This document shows, in pieces, positions 20,574 to 28,522 of a stretch of DNA of 64,000 bases; positions within the stretch are counted from its first letter, which is position 1; each line of letters begins with the position of its first letter. The notes under the pieces were generated by a model. It was given only the letters and a program-made list of their open reading frames with translations. It was not told where the DNA came from and ran no database searches. The position numbers were made by a program, and so were the translations under genes. The stretch is from Microbulbifer hainanensis (lineage in GTDB: Bacteria > Pseudomonadota > Gammaproteobacteria > Pseudomonadales > Cellvibrionaceae), in assembly GCF_014904735.1 (NCBI RefSeq), contig NZ_JACZCR010000044.1, forward strand, positions 1 to 64,000, in the 5' to 3' direction.

Positions 20574-23219
20574 TCAATGGAGATCACGGGCGACACGAAA
20601 CCCGGTTACAGCATCGGCACTGCCATCATGCAGCCGCTTTGTTGTCGCCAGACAACGACTCATTGGGTCTTCCCTGTCACCACCGAGCGCCAGCAATTTG
20701 CCGTCCGTACCGTATACCCACTCCTGCACGTTCCCTACCGCATTGACCAGACCAAAGGCATTGGCTGAGCCGGCCTGTGCCGCCACCAATTCTGCCCCCT
20801 TTTCAATGCCGCCGTATTTCAGATAGCAATTGCGATCGGCCACTTCCTGCGCTCCATCGGCACTGGCCGCCGCAAACCATTCCCGCTCTGTCGGAAGCCG
20901 GTAGTCATAGCCAGTTTGCTCGCCCAACCACTGCAGGTATCCCTTTGCATCGACAATACCGATATTCTGTACAGGCAATTTATCCGCGCCGAGCTTCAAT
21001 GCTTTGCAACTGCCGGTCTCGCTACAATAGTGTTTGAATTCGCCGTTGGTGATTTCGTATTTACCAATGACCAATGGCTTCCGCTTACTTCCTTTTACCA
21101 CAACCATGGCAGGGCCATCGGTACCGTTTTCAAGTCGGTCGGCACAGCTGTAGCGGTCGCCACGGCCGCCACTGCCGGGTCGTAAGTGGCCACAGAAATC
21201 CAGTTTAAAATTGCTAAGGACCGACTGATTCGGAAGAAGGCTGCGCGCCGCGACCAGCAATGGCTCAGTCCGCAGAGGGTTTTCACTGGCGAGGCGCGTG
21301 AAGCAGCTGCTCAATTCACTTGCGAGTACCGGACGAATTTGCTGTGCTTTTGCGGCATCCAGTGCACTGAGGCGCGAGAGCTGTGTGCCTACACTGGCGA
21401 TCTTCATTTGGAAATCACAGCGCAGCGCCACTTCCATATCGTCGAGTACCGCATCGATCTTGCGCTGTTTCTCGCGGGCCTGCTGTGCGCGCTCCGCGCG
21501 AAGTTCTTCCTGGCGAAGGCGTTCTGCCTCGCGCTCGGCCGCACGCCGCTCGTCCGCAAGGCGTTCCTGCAATTCCCGACGCTCTTCGGTCACTTTAGAC
21601 TCGACTTCAGCTGCAGCATTGGAAGTTGTATGCCAACTTGCGGCGCGTGCGAGCATATTCTCTGCGTCGTCCAGATTGCCCAGGTTCAGCTGGCCGGTAG
21701 CTGCTGATACAAAGAGCTCCGAGACTCGCTGGCGAGATAAATCCAGATAATCCTTATCTGCGGGGTTGAGTGTCGCGTATTCCCGCAGCTCCTCTTCGAG
21801 GTCCTGCTCCCAGGAAGGTGTGAGGATACTCAGCCCGATCAGGCGGTCTACGGCTTCCTTTTTATCGGCGATGCGGCGTTGCAGCAGCTCATCCTGCAAC
21901 TTCTGCTCAAGTTCCACCTTGACCCGCTGCTGTTCCGCGACGTTCTGCCGCTCGAGATGTGCATAACCAACGGCACCTCCGACCAGCAGTGCTGCAAATG
22001 CAGTCCCCAGAACCCAACGCCAGGTATTATTGCCGAAGAAATTCTGTTCGAATTTTTCGACGGTAGGTGTGCGATGTTCGCGCTTCAGCGCCAGCGCCAT
22101 TTCCAGCGCGCGCCATTGCCTCCGGCTCAGACCGCGGATTCTCTTCGGTTTCAGGCTTTGCTCGAAGGCCTTGTCGGCGGGAACCTTCCCGTAAGGGTGA
22201 CGCCCGCAGAAGAGTTCATAGGCAACGCAGCCCAAGGCAAACACATCGTCGCTTGGCGCCGGTTCAGCGCCCTGCAGCATCTCCATGCTCGCATAGGCGG
22301 GAGTCAGCGCTCCGAGGGTACTCGCATCAAATACCGTTTTTTCGCCGGCTTTATTACCAATCCCCCCCTCAGATACCGCACGTGCGATTCCGAAGTCGAA
22401 AACTTTCGCGCCTTTCTTGGCCGTGACAAAGATATTGCCCGGTTTGAAGTCGGAGTGGACGATATGATGTGAGTGGGCATATATCAGCGCCTGCGCAATA
22501 TCGTGCAAAATTCTGCACGCCTGCTCGGTGTCAAGACCAACATCGACGTGCTCCCGCAACAATTTGTCGAGTGGCGCCCCCTCGAGAAACTCCATGGTCA
22601 TGAAGACCCGATCACCCTCGCGATCGAAATCATATACCGTAACGATATTTGGGTGGGCAAGGGTCTGCGACTTCCGCGCTTCACGCTGCAACGAGATAAA
22701 AGCATCCGGGTGCTGTTGGAAATCCTCGTTTAAAAGCTTGATAGCGACGTAGGGCTCGCTATCGCTGGCCTCCAGCTTTCTGCGGTCAAGCGCTTTGTAG
22801 ACAGCGCCCATACCACCAACACCAAGCAATTTATCCAGCTCGAAGCGGCCTTTTATAATTGTTTTGGTGACGGCTCCCGAGCGGGATGTAGACGGCTCAA
22901 AATGTACCGCTTCGTGAATGCCGGCTTGTACACCTGTACCAGCTGACCTTTTCGCACCTCTGCCCCGAGGTTGATATACGGTCGAATCAGCGGCTTGCTT
23001 GGCAGAACCAGTCGGAATCAGTCCCGGATTGGAACCGACGGGAGGGTGATCATTTGCACCGGTATTATCACCGCCGATAAAAACTGTAGTATCACCATCA
23101 TCTTCGCATCCTCTGGAAGATGACAAATCAGTTTTTTCAGACGGCCTGACTATGCGCGTCTTGTCACTCAAATCAACCTCCCTGGAAGATTTCCTCGGCA
23201 TGTCCTTTGCCGATATCAT
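20574..23219 (-). CDS. Ser/Thr kinase fused to a formylglycine-generating-enzyme-like domain (PpkA-type)
   Basis: A membrane-anchored eukaryotic-like kinase, probably the PpkA-role kinase of the T6SS. Numbering from a TTG at 23255, the order is: a disordered N-tail with several Thr motifs; a kinase domain at about 135-400 (GVGGMG loop 145-150, AIK Lys173, HSDFKPGN 267-274, DFG 287-289); one membrane helix near 415-432; an Arg/Glu-rich coiled coil; and a SUMF1/FGE-like domain from about 695 to the end (GKYEITNGEF ... RLPTEREW ... GFRVARD). The usual HRD is HSD, so the Arg that couples activation-loop phosphorylation is missing, while catalytic Asp and Lys remain. I prefer ATG 23219, but ribosome sites are weak and ATG 23201 is possible. 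It is divergent from hcp. Bifunctional kinase/FGE proteins of this layout are known beside T6SS genes. Confidence 0.88.
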   Translation of the reverse strand: MISAKDMPRKSSREVDLSDKTRIVRPSEKTDLSSSRGCEDDGDTTVFIGGDNTGANDHPPVGSNPGLIPTGSAKQAADSTVYQPRGRGAKRSAGTGVQAGIHEAVHFEPSTSRSGAVTKTIIKGRFELDKLLGVGGMGAVYKALDRRKLEASDSEPYVAIKLLNEDFQQHPDAFISLQREARKSQTLAHPNIVTVYDFDREGDRVFMTMEFLEGAPLDKLLREHVDVGLDTEQACRILHDIAQALIYAHSHHIVHSDFKPGNIFVTAKKGAKVFDFGIARAVSEGGIGNKAGEKTVFDASTLGALTPAYASMEMLQGAEPAPSDDVFALGCVAYELFCGRHPYGKVPADKAFEQSLKPKRIRGLSRRQWRALEMALALKREHRTPTVEKFEQNFFGNNTWRWVLGTAFAALLVGGAVGYAHLERQNVAEQQRVKVELEQKLQDELLQRRIADKKEAVDRLIGLSILTPSWEQDLEEELREYATLNPADKDYLDLSRQRVSELFVSAATGQLNLGNLDDAENMLARAASWHTTSNAAAEVESKVTEERRELQERLADERRAAEREAERLRQEELRAERAQQAREKQRKIDAVLDDMEVALRCDFQMKIASVGTQLSRLSALDAAKAQQIRPVLASELSSCFTRLASENPLRTEPLLVAARSLLPNQSVLSNFKLDFCGHLRPGSGGRGDRYSCADRLENGTDGPAMVVVKGSKRKPLVIGKYEITNGEFKHYCSETGSCKALKLGADKLPVQNIGIVDAKGYLQWLGEQTGYDYRLPTEREWFAAASADGAQEVADRNCYLKYGGIEKGAELVAAQAGSANAFGLVNAVGNVQEWVYGTDGKLLALGGDREDPMSRCLATTKRLHDGSADAVTGFRVARDLH

Positions 23220-23255
23220 TTTTGCGTGGTCAATCGCTATAAAGGGCGACGACAA

Positions 23256-23794
23256 AAATTGCGGGCGCAGTATACCTGAGGCGATATAGCCTCAACAATT
23301 CAATATTCCACTTATGCGTTCCAACTCCGGAACAGACGAAAGAATCTTAAATCCACTATTTCTCTCTTCGCGATTGATACTCCTTCATGCGACAACAATC
23401 AACCGGATGTAATAATGAGAAATATGATTAAAGCCATTTTGCGCCAATCTTTTAAATTATTTGATTAAAAAATAGTTCCGGAGTGAAAATTGCGAGATTA
23501 GATGTTCACAGGTAGCTGACACACAGCACACATTAATCGCAGGTATGTATTCTCGGCAAATACATAAATGGTGCCTGAGTGGAAATTTCACACATCCGTA
23601 CCATTCCAAATTCGACACACAATAAATGTGTGCCAGAGTCGATTAAATAGTTGTCAAAGTCTGTTTTTTTTGTGGGGTCGCTCTGCTTAAATGCCTTCAA
23701 TTGCCAAGAAGGCAAGCCCTGCGCTGCTGCCACTGTGCGGTGGTAAAGGAAGCACCACCCAAGAAACCGTCCATACACATATGAGGGATTACTT
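23256..23794. promoter_or_regulatory. Divergent kinase / hcp control region
   Basis: A 539-base AT-rich region between the divergent kinase and hcp genes. It includes two inverted repeats close to hcp: TGCCTTC/GAAGGCA (23692-23714) and GGTGGT/ACCACC (23739-23759). The hcp ribosome site GAGGG lies at 23783-23787, 7 bases before the ATG. I looked for a sigma-54 -24/-12 element (TGGCAC-N5-TTGC) and found none. Promoter positions cannot be fixed from sequence alone. Confidence 0.5.
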
Positions 23795-24283
23795 ATGGCT
23801 ATCTACCTGAACTTCAACAACGGCTCACCGGCTGGCAACGTTACGGCAAAGGGCTACGAAGACTGGATTGCAATCGACAGCTTCAGCTTCGGTGTCGGTC
23901 GTGCTATCAGCATGGAAGCGGGTGCAATGGCAAATCGTGAGGCAACACGCCCAAGCATCAGCGAGGTCACTCTCAGTAAGCACATTGACGCTGCATCTGG
24001 TGGACTGTTCAAAGCCTCAGTATCCGGTGACGAAGGTGTTGTCGCAGAGATTCACATTGTTCAGACTGGTGCCAACGCAGTAGAGAAATACGCGGTTTAC
24101 AAGCTGGAAGATGCGATTATTTCTTCCTACAGCATCAGCGCCACGAGCGGCGGGGCCCCGATGGAATCCATCTCCCTGAGCTTCGCCAAGATCGAGGCAG
24201 AGCTCAACCACGCAGACAAGACCAACAAGAATCCGAAAAACATGCGTGTTGGCTACGACCTCACCACTGCCGCTGTTATGTAA
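23795..24283 (+). CDS. hcp: T6SS tube protein Hcp
   Basis: TssD/Hcp, which stacks as hexameric rings to form the inner tube fired by the T6SS and also carries small effectors. The 162 residues match the normal length. The start MAIYLNF, the segment GYEDWIAIDSFSFGVGR and the motif TRPSISEVTLSKHIDAASGGLF are Hcp hallmarks. GAGGG lies 7 bases before the ATG. It heads the plus-strand hcp-vgrG run, and a hairpin terminator follows, which would let Hcp be made in excess over VgrG. It has no C-terminal extension, so it is a plain structural Hcp. Strong call. Confidence 0.97.
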   Translation: MAIYLNFNNGSPAGNVTAKGYEDWIAIDSFSFGVGRAISMEAGAMANREATRPSISEVTLSKHIDAASGGLFKASVSGDEGVVAEIHIVQTGANAVEKYAVYKLEDAIISSYSISATSGGAPMESISLSFAKIEAELNHADKTNKNPKNMRVGYDLTTAAVM

Positions 24284-24302
24284 GCTAAATCACGCTTACA
24301 CC

Positions 24303-24353
24303 GCCGGGCCCTTCTCATGGCGCCACCTGACATGAAACTGGCCCGGCAATTTT
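24303..24353 (+). terminator. Hairpin terminator/attenuator between hcp and vgrG
   Basis: A perfect 8-base stem, GCCGGGCC (24303-24310) with GGCCCGGC (24340-24347), followed by AATTTT. It lies 20 bases after hcp. It probably limits read-through so that hcp is expressed more than vgrG. Confidence 0.65.
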
Positions 24354-24450
24354 AGCCAAGTGTTCTTTGTGAGCATTTCGCTAAAGATTCTGCAATACCA
24401 ACCGCATGATGCACAAATCCTAAGCACCTGAAAGGGAAATGGGTCTGGTT

Positions 24451-26382
24451 ATGTCTACGCTCAATCAAGACAAGCGCATGATTCACGTCGACAGCCCGGT
24501 CGGCACTGATGCAATGATTGCGACCTCTATTCATGGTGAAGAACATATTTCGAAGCCCTTTCGCTATCAGCTCGAATTACTTTCCGACGATCACGCGGTC
24601 ACCCAGAAAGATGTTGTGGGTAAAGTGCTTACAGCAACAATACACCATGCCAAGGCACCCCGGTATATCAGTGGTTTTGTAACGCACTTTTCAATGCACG
24701 ATGTCAATGCCGAGGGTTTGCGAAGTTATAGTGCAGTCATTCAACCAGGGTTGTGGTTTACCAATCTCGGTGGGAAGAACAGGATTTTTGAAAAAAAATC
24801 TGCCAAACAGATTCTCGAAGAGGTGCTCGGCGAGTACAGCAAGGTTATCAAGCTTTCAGTTAAACTCAGCGGCGAATATATACCCAGGGAATATTGTGTG
24901 CAGTTTGACGAGAGCGATTTCCAATTCGTTACCCGCCTGATGGCGGAGGAAGGTATCGCTTACTATTTCCGGCACAGTAGTAGTGATCATGAACTGGTAC
25001 TCTGTGACGATCCCCAGGATTTTTACGATTGCCATTCAGAGAAGGTCGAGTATGACGGTGGCGGATCTCACCCTACCCAGCATACGGTCAGTAGCTGGCG
25101 TCGAAGTTTCAACTACCACGGCGGAGGGTTTGAGCTAAAAGACTACAGCGAGTTCACCGCGAACAAGGATAATAAGCAGCAAGTCAAAACCACCAGCGGA
25201 CTGAATGACGTATCCAGTTATGTGCGCAGTCTCTATGGCATGAATCACTTCGAGGCTGACGGGGAGCATAAGCGAAAATTCAAGGACAGCTACCATAAGG
25301 CGCTTGCTGATAGAGCCATGGAGGCCCAGGAAGCGCTGTTTGACCTGGGAAACGGCACCAGCGATTGCCCGAGCTTCAGCGCTGGCGGAAGATTCAACTT
25401 CGATCACCCGCTGGCGACCGAGAAAGGTAAGTATCTGCTCACTTCACTACAGATCTCCGCGACTGACGGTAACAGCCAGGGTTCCAAGTTCCACAACACA
25501 TTCAGTTGCATACCATCATCGGCAATGCCGCGCCCAGACCCTCTTATCAGCGCAAATAAAATTCACTCGCCCCAGGTAGCCCAGGTGCTGGAAGTCAAGG
25601 CCACTGCCGCGTCCAGTTCCAAGGACCCGTATACCCAGGTCAAAGTCAAATTTCCCTGGAATTCGGCGCAGAACAGCTGCTGGGTGCGTGTAATGCAGTC
25701 TTTCGCCGGAAAGAATTGGGGTACAAACTTTGTACCGAGAGTCGGTCAGGAGGTTGTGGTGACCTATCTCAATGGAGATCCCGACCGTCCAATTGTCACC
25801 GGCGCCGTCTATAACGGTGATAACCCGGGCCCCAACTACACCGCAACCCAGAGCGGGTGGAAAACCGAGTTTGAAGGCAGCAAATACAACGAGCTTCGCT
25901 TTGATGATAAGGGAGGAAGCGAAGAAATCTATATGGAGGCAGGAAAGGATCACAACTATGTGATTCATAACGACCAGACAGGTAAAATTGAGAACAAGCA
26001 AACACTGGAAGTGAAGCAGGATCGCAGCATTACCGTAAGCGAAGGCAGCGAGACAGTCACCATCGCAAAAGGCGATCAGACCATCGATATCGATAAAGGG
26101 AACCAGAAAACCACACTGGGATCCGGTGATCACACGCTGAAGATCAGTCAGGGAAAGCAGACCACGGACGCCATGGGCGCAATCAAGATCACCTCCAAAA
26201 CCTCGATTGAACTGAAAGTAGGCAGTAGCAGCATCAAGTTGACACCGACGGGTGTCACCATCAAGGGGGTCGCGTTGTCATGTAAAGGGGATGCCACTGT
26301 CGAAGTCAAAGGCGGTGCCACTACTGAAGTCAAAGCCGGTGCCATGTTGACGCTGAAAGGCGGCGTCACCATGATCAACTGA
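24451..26382 (+). CDS. vgrG: T6SS spike protein VgrG
   Basis: TssI/VgrG, a trimeric spike on top of the Hcp tube. The first 350 residues are the gp27-like part (FRYQLELLSDD, GFVTHFSM, REYCVQFDESDFQFVTRLMAEEGIAYYF). A gp5 OB-fold follows (VKVKFPWNSAQNSCWVRVMQ ... FVPRVGQEVVVTYLNGDPDR). The last 140 residues are a beta-helix of short Thr/Lys/Gly repeats ending in LTLKGGVTMIN. About 643 residues with no C-terminal toxin, so it is a structural VgrG that needs a PAAR tip. The start is ambiguous: ATG 24439 has AAGGGA only 2 bases away, while ATG 24451 gives the usual MSTLNQ start; I chose the latter. It is followed by a small gene and PAAR with close spacing. Confidence 0.96.
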   Translation: MSTLNQDKRMIHVDSPVGTDAMIATSIHGEEHISKPFRYQLELLSDDHAVTQKDVVGKVLTATIHHAKAPRYISGFVTHFSMHDVNAEGLRSYSAVIQPGLWFTNLGGKNRIFEKKSAKQILEEVLGEYSKVIKLSVKLSGEYIPREYCVQFDESDFQFVTRLMAEEGIAYYFRHSSSDHELVLCDDPQDFYDCHSEKVEYDGGGSHPTQHTVSSWRRSFNYHGGGFELKDYSEFTANKDNKQQVKTTSGLNDVSSYVRSLYGMNHFEADGEHKRKFKDSYHKALADRAMEAQEALFDLGNGTSDCPSFSAGGRFNFDHPLATEKGKYLLTSLQISATDGNSQGSKFHNTFSCIPSSAMPRPDPLISANKIHSPQVAQVLEVKATAASSSKDPYTQVKVKFPWNSAQNSCWVRVMQSFAGKNWGTNFVPRVGQEVVVTYLNGDPDRPIVTGAVYNGDNPGPNYTATQSGWKTEFEGSKYNELRFDDKGGSEEIYMEAGKDHNYVIHNDQTGKIENKQTLEVKQDRSITVSEGSETVTIAKGDQTIDIDKGNQKTTLGSGDHTLKISQGKQTTDAMGAIKITSKTSIELKVGSSSIKLTPTGVTIKGVALSCKGDATVEVKGGATTEVKAGAMLTLKGGVTMIN

Positions 26383-26393
26383 CGGAGTGAGCA

Positions 26394-26972
26394 ATGACTG
26401 ACCTGGTTAAAGTCCAAGCGCTGACGGCGGCCGAACTGCTCAAAAATTTTGAAGTGAGTGAAGAGGCGGAAGGGCACCTGGTGCCCGAGACAGCGCCGGA
26501 AGTGAGTATTAACCGGTTGATGGATGCAGGCTTGTACCCGGATGCGATAAAAATACTCGCCCACGGTCTACCCAAGCGAGAAGCTGTGTGGTGGGCCTGC
26601 CTTTCGGCACGGGATATCCAGAACCCGCAAACCGATGAGGACAATGTGAATGCTTTGATCGCTGCGGAAAGCTGGGTCAAGAAGCCAGCGGAGGAGGCCC
26701 GCCTGCGCTGTAAACTGCTGGGCGAGAAAACCAAGCACAAGACGCCGGCAAGCTGGGCGGCTACCGCTGCCAGTTGGTGCCACGGTAGTTTGGCGGCCGA
26801 AGGCGAACCGGTCATTGAGCCGCCAGCGCACCTTTACGCGCATGCGGTGGCCGGAAGTGTCACACTGGCCGCAGTACTTTCCGATCCAGTTAATCCCAGC
26901 AAGGCATTTGTTCGCTACCTGAACCAGGGTCTGGATCTGGCCCGTGGTGGCAACGGCCGTATAGAGGATTAA
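26394..26972 (+). CDS. Small T6SS-associated protein between VgrG and PAAR (possibly DUF6931), putative adaptor
   Basis: A 192-residue, mostly helical cytoplasmic protein without signal or membrane segment. Its middle (LPKREAVWWACLSARDI and ESWVKKPAEEARLRC) resembles a family I believe is called DUF6931; that name comes from memory and is not confirmed. It lies 11 bases after vgrG and 3 bases before PAAR, the position where effector adaptors such as DUF4123 or DUF2169 proteins usually sit. A role as chaperone or loading adaptor for the PAAR/effector is therefore inferred from position only. The last 70 bases of this gene are duplicated together with PAAR at 29815 onward. No catalytic motif is visible. 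Confidence 0.7.
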   Translation: MTDLVKVQALTAAELLKNFEVSEEAEGHLVPETAPEVSINRLMDAGLYPDAIKILAHGLPKREAVWWACLSARDIQNPQTDEDNVNALIAAESWVKKPAEEARLRCKLLGEKTKHKTPASWAATAASWCHGSLAAEGEPVIEPPAHLYAHAVAGSVTLAAVLSDPVNPSKAFVRYLNQGLDLARGGNGRIED

Positions 26973-27266
26973 AGCATGGGAAAGCCCGCTGCTCGCATTA
27001 CCGATATGCATGTCTGCCCTATGGTTACCGGCACGGTGCCTCACGTGGGCGGCCCTATCGTCAGCCCCGGTGGGCCCACAGTCATAATTGGCGGATTGCC
27101 ATCTGCCACGGCAACCAGCACATGTACCTGTGTCGGGCCACCCGACACCATCCTAATGGGTAGTGCCACTGTGCTTATCCAAAAGAAGCCTGCGGCACGT
27201 ATGGGAGACTCTACCAGCCATGGCGGCACTATTGTGGGAGGATGTCCTACGGTTTTGATTGGTGGT
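26899..27266 (+). repeat. Duplicated block, copy 1 (gene-10 tail plus PAAR)
   Basis: Covers the last 74 bases of the VgrG-PAAR intervening gene and the whole PAAR gene. It matches 29815-30173 with high identity by eye, including the segment GTATAGAGGATTAA before PAAR. This is the intact copy. Confidence 0.85.
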
Positions 27267-27269
27267 TGA
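26976..27269 (+). CDS. PAAR-domain spike tip protein
   Basis: A 97-residue stand-alone PAAR protein that caps the VgrG spike and can link effectors to it. It has the PAAR pattern of three short repeats: KPAARITDMHVCPM near the start, GGPIVSPGGPTVIIGG in the middle and KKPAARMGDSTSHGGTIVGG at the end. The residues that bind the tip zinc are expected among the His and Cys of DMHVC, CTC, SHGG and GGC. It sits 3 bases after the small vgrG-linked gene. With no fused toxin, it probably carries the lipase encoded downstream, directly or through the small protein. A decayed copy lies at 29886. Confidence 0.95.
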   Translation: MGKPAARITDMHVCPMVTGTVPHVGGPIVSPGGPTVIIGGLPSATATSTCTCVGPPDTILMGSATVLIQKKPAARMGDSTSHGGTIVGGCPTVLIGG

Positions 27270-27386
27270 CCAGATAGGTATTGATCTTATTGATGACTTG
27301 TATCAGAGATAAAATCCATCTATGAATTCAAGATCATTAATAAAATTCTTTCTAGCAGTTTTATTTTTTCGAGTCAGGTTCTTTCT

Positions 27387-27809
27387 ATGTCAATTTTCGA
27401 TACGAGAAATGCATTCCTGTTCTCACCGTCAAAAATAAAAATAACTCAAAATGGAGAGACATTTAAAAATTTGAAAGTGATCCGCCGCTGGGAATGGAAG
27501 GATGGACTTGAAGAGGATTCGTCCTACACAGACGAGCACGGATTTGTTGAATTTGACGGCATCAGAGACCCAGGTATCAGTCAAATTTTACCCATTCAGT
27601 TTTTTGTTGCTCAGCAATTGGCCATCGTTATAAATGGCGATGAAGAGATTTTGTGGGAAAACGCCAAAATGAGTCCGGCAAAAAACTCTGAGCTAGATGG
27701 CCAGCCGTTGATTTTAAATTGCGACATTAACGAGAAGGAAAAGACTTACCGGATTGGCGGCTCTGACTTATATACAAGATGCAGATGGAAGACCGGTGAA
27801 AAAATATGA
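27387..27809 (+). CDS. DUF6795-like small protein A (signal peptide separated by frameshift)
   Basis: A 140-residue protein with a beta-rich carboxypeptidase-regulatory-like core. It matches two neighbours (28059 and 30180) along its whole length: KVIRRWEWK, TDEHGF, LPIQFFVAQQ, ENAKM..KNSELDGQ, LNCDI and a final TRCRW. I think the family is DUF6795. The two conserved Cys (LNC and RCRW) suggest a disulfide. Both paralogues have a signal peptide directly before the residue matching Met1 here. In this copy a signal-like frame starts at ATG 27322 (MNSRSLIKFFLAVLFF) but is one base out of frame after a run of six T at 27364-27369. As read, the protein lacks export. Possible immunity protein for the nearby lipase; inference only. 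Confidence 0.65.
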   Translation: MSIFDTRNAFLFSPSKIKITQNGETFKNLKVIRRWEWKDGLEEDSSYTDEHGFVEFDGIRDPGISQILPIQFFVAQQLAIVINGDEEILWENAKMSPAKNSELDGQPLILNCDINEKEKTYRIGGSDLYTRCRWKTGEKI

Positions 27810-28058
27810 TACATAAATATTCTGCTCAGATGACAATGAATATATATCAGAAAAGGCTAGCATTCTAAATATATTTATGAATAAGGGTAAATGGAACCCT
27901 CAATACACTGGCAATAACAGCAAATAAATAAGCTTAATCTTCGGCGCATTGTGACTTCTATTTTCATCCAGACACTCTTTAAGTATCAAATATTTATGAT
28001 TTATAACAACAACCAATCATCATATTTTTGTAATTTTGGGCATCTATTTATACAAAAC

Positions 28059-28520
28059 ATGATATTAAGAACCTTCATAATTCTACTTCTTACCATTCCA
28101 ATCAAGAGTAACGCGATGGCCTTTCTCAATTCACTAAAAGCCTGCATCTTCTCTGAAATGAAGATCAAATTAACGCTTGATGGAGAACCTGCACATGGTG
28201 CAAAGGTTATACGATCAGTAAACTGGAAAGAAGAGATGGTAGATACATTTACCACCGATGAGTCAGGAAATGTACTACTTCCGGCAATGTACGCTGCTTC
28301 CGTTACCCAGATAATGCCTATCGAATTCGTATCATCCCAAGTTATCCAAGTCGAATATAATGATAAAAGTTATAAGATATGGGTCTACGCAAAGAGAGAC
28401 CCCTCAGAAAACTCTGAAATGAACGGAAAGCCTTTCATCCTTACCTGTGAATTAACCCAAGAACCGAAATTAGAACGGGCCTTTGACTCAATCGTTAAAA
28501 CATCTTGCAGGTGGGAATAA
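28059..28520 (+). CDS. DUF6795-like secreted small protein B, putative lipase immunity
   Basis: A paralogue of the proteins at 27387 and 30180, with an intact signal peptide MILRTFIILLLTIPIKSNA before MAFLN. The mature part has the shared pattern: KVIRSVNWKEE, TTDESGN, IMPIEFVSSQ, SENSEMNGKPF, LTCEL and TSCRWE, with two conserved Cys. An in-frame GTG at 27951 would give a longer protein, but the 36 extra residues look non-native, so I placed the start at ATG 28059, although no strong ribosome site is visible. The stop is 2 bases before the lipase ATG, a tight coupling typical of effector/immunity or effector/chaperone pairs. Export to the periplasm would suit protection against a periplasm-delivered phospholipase. 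Function not proven. Confidence 0.7.
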   Translation: MILRTFIILLLTIPIKSNAMAFLNSLKACIFSEMKIKLTLDGEPAHGAKVIRSVNWKEEMVDTFTTDESGNVLLPAMYAASVTQIMPIEFVSSQVIQVEYNDKSYKIWVYAKRDPSENSEMNGKPFILTCELTQEPKLERAFDSIVKTSCRWE

Positions 28521-28522
28521 CT

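Noticed and set aside
23256-23794. Sigma-54 promoter for hcp
   Set aside because: No TGGCAC-N5-TTGC-like element on either strand by eye.
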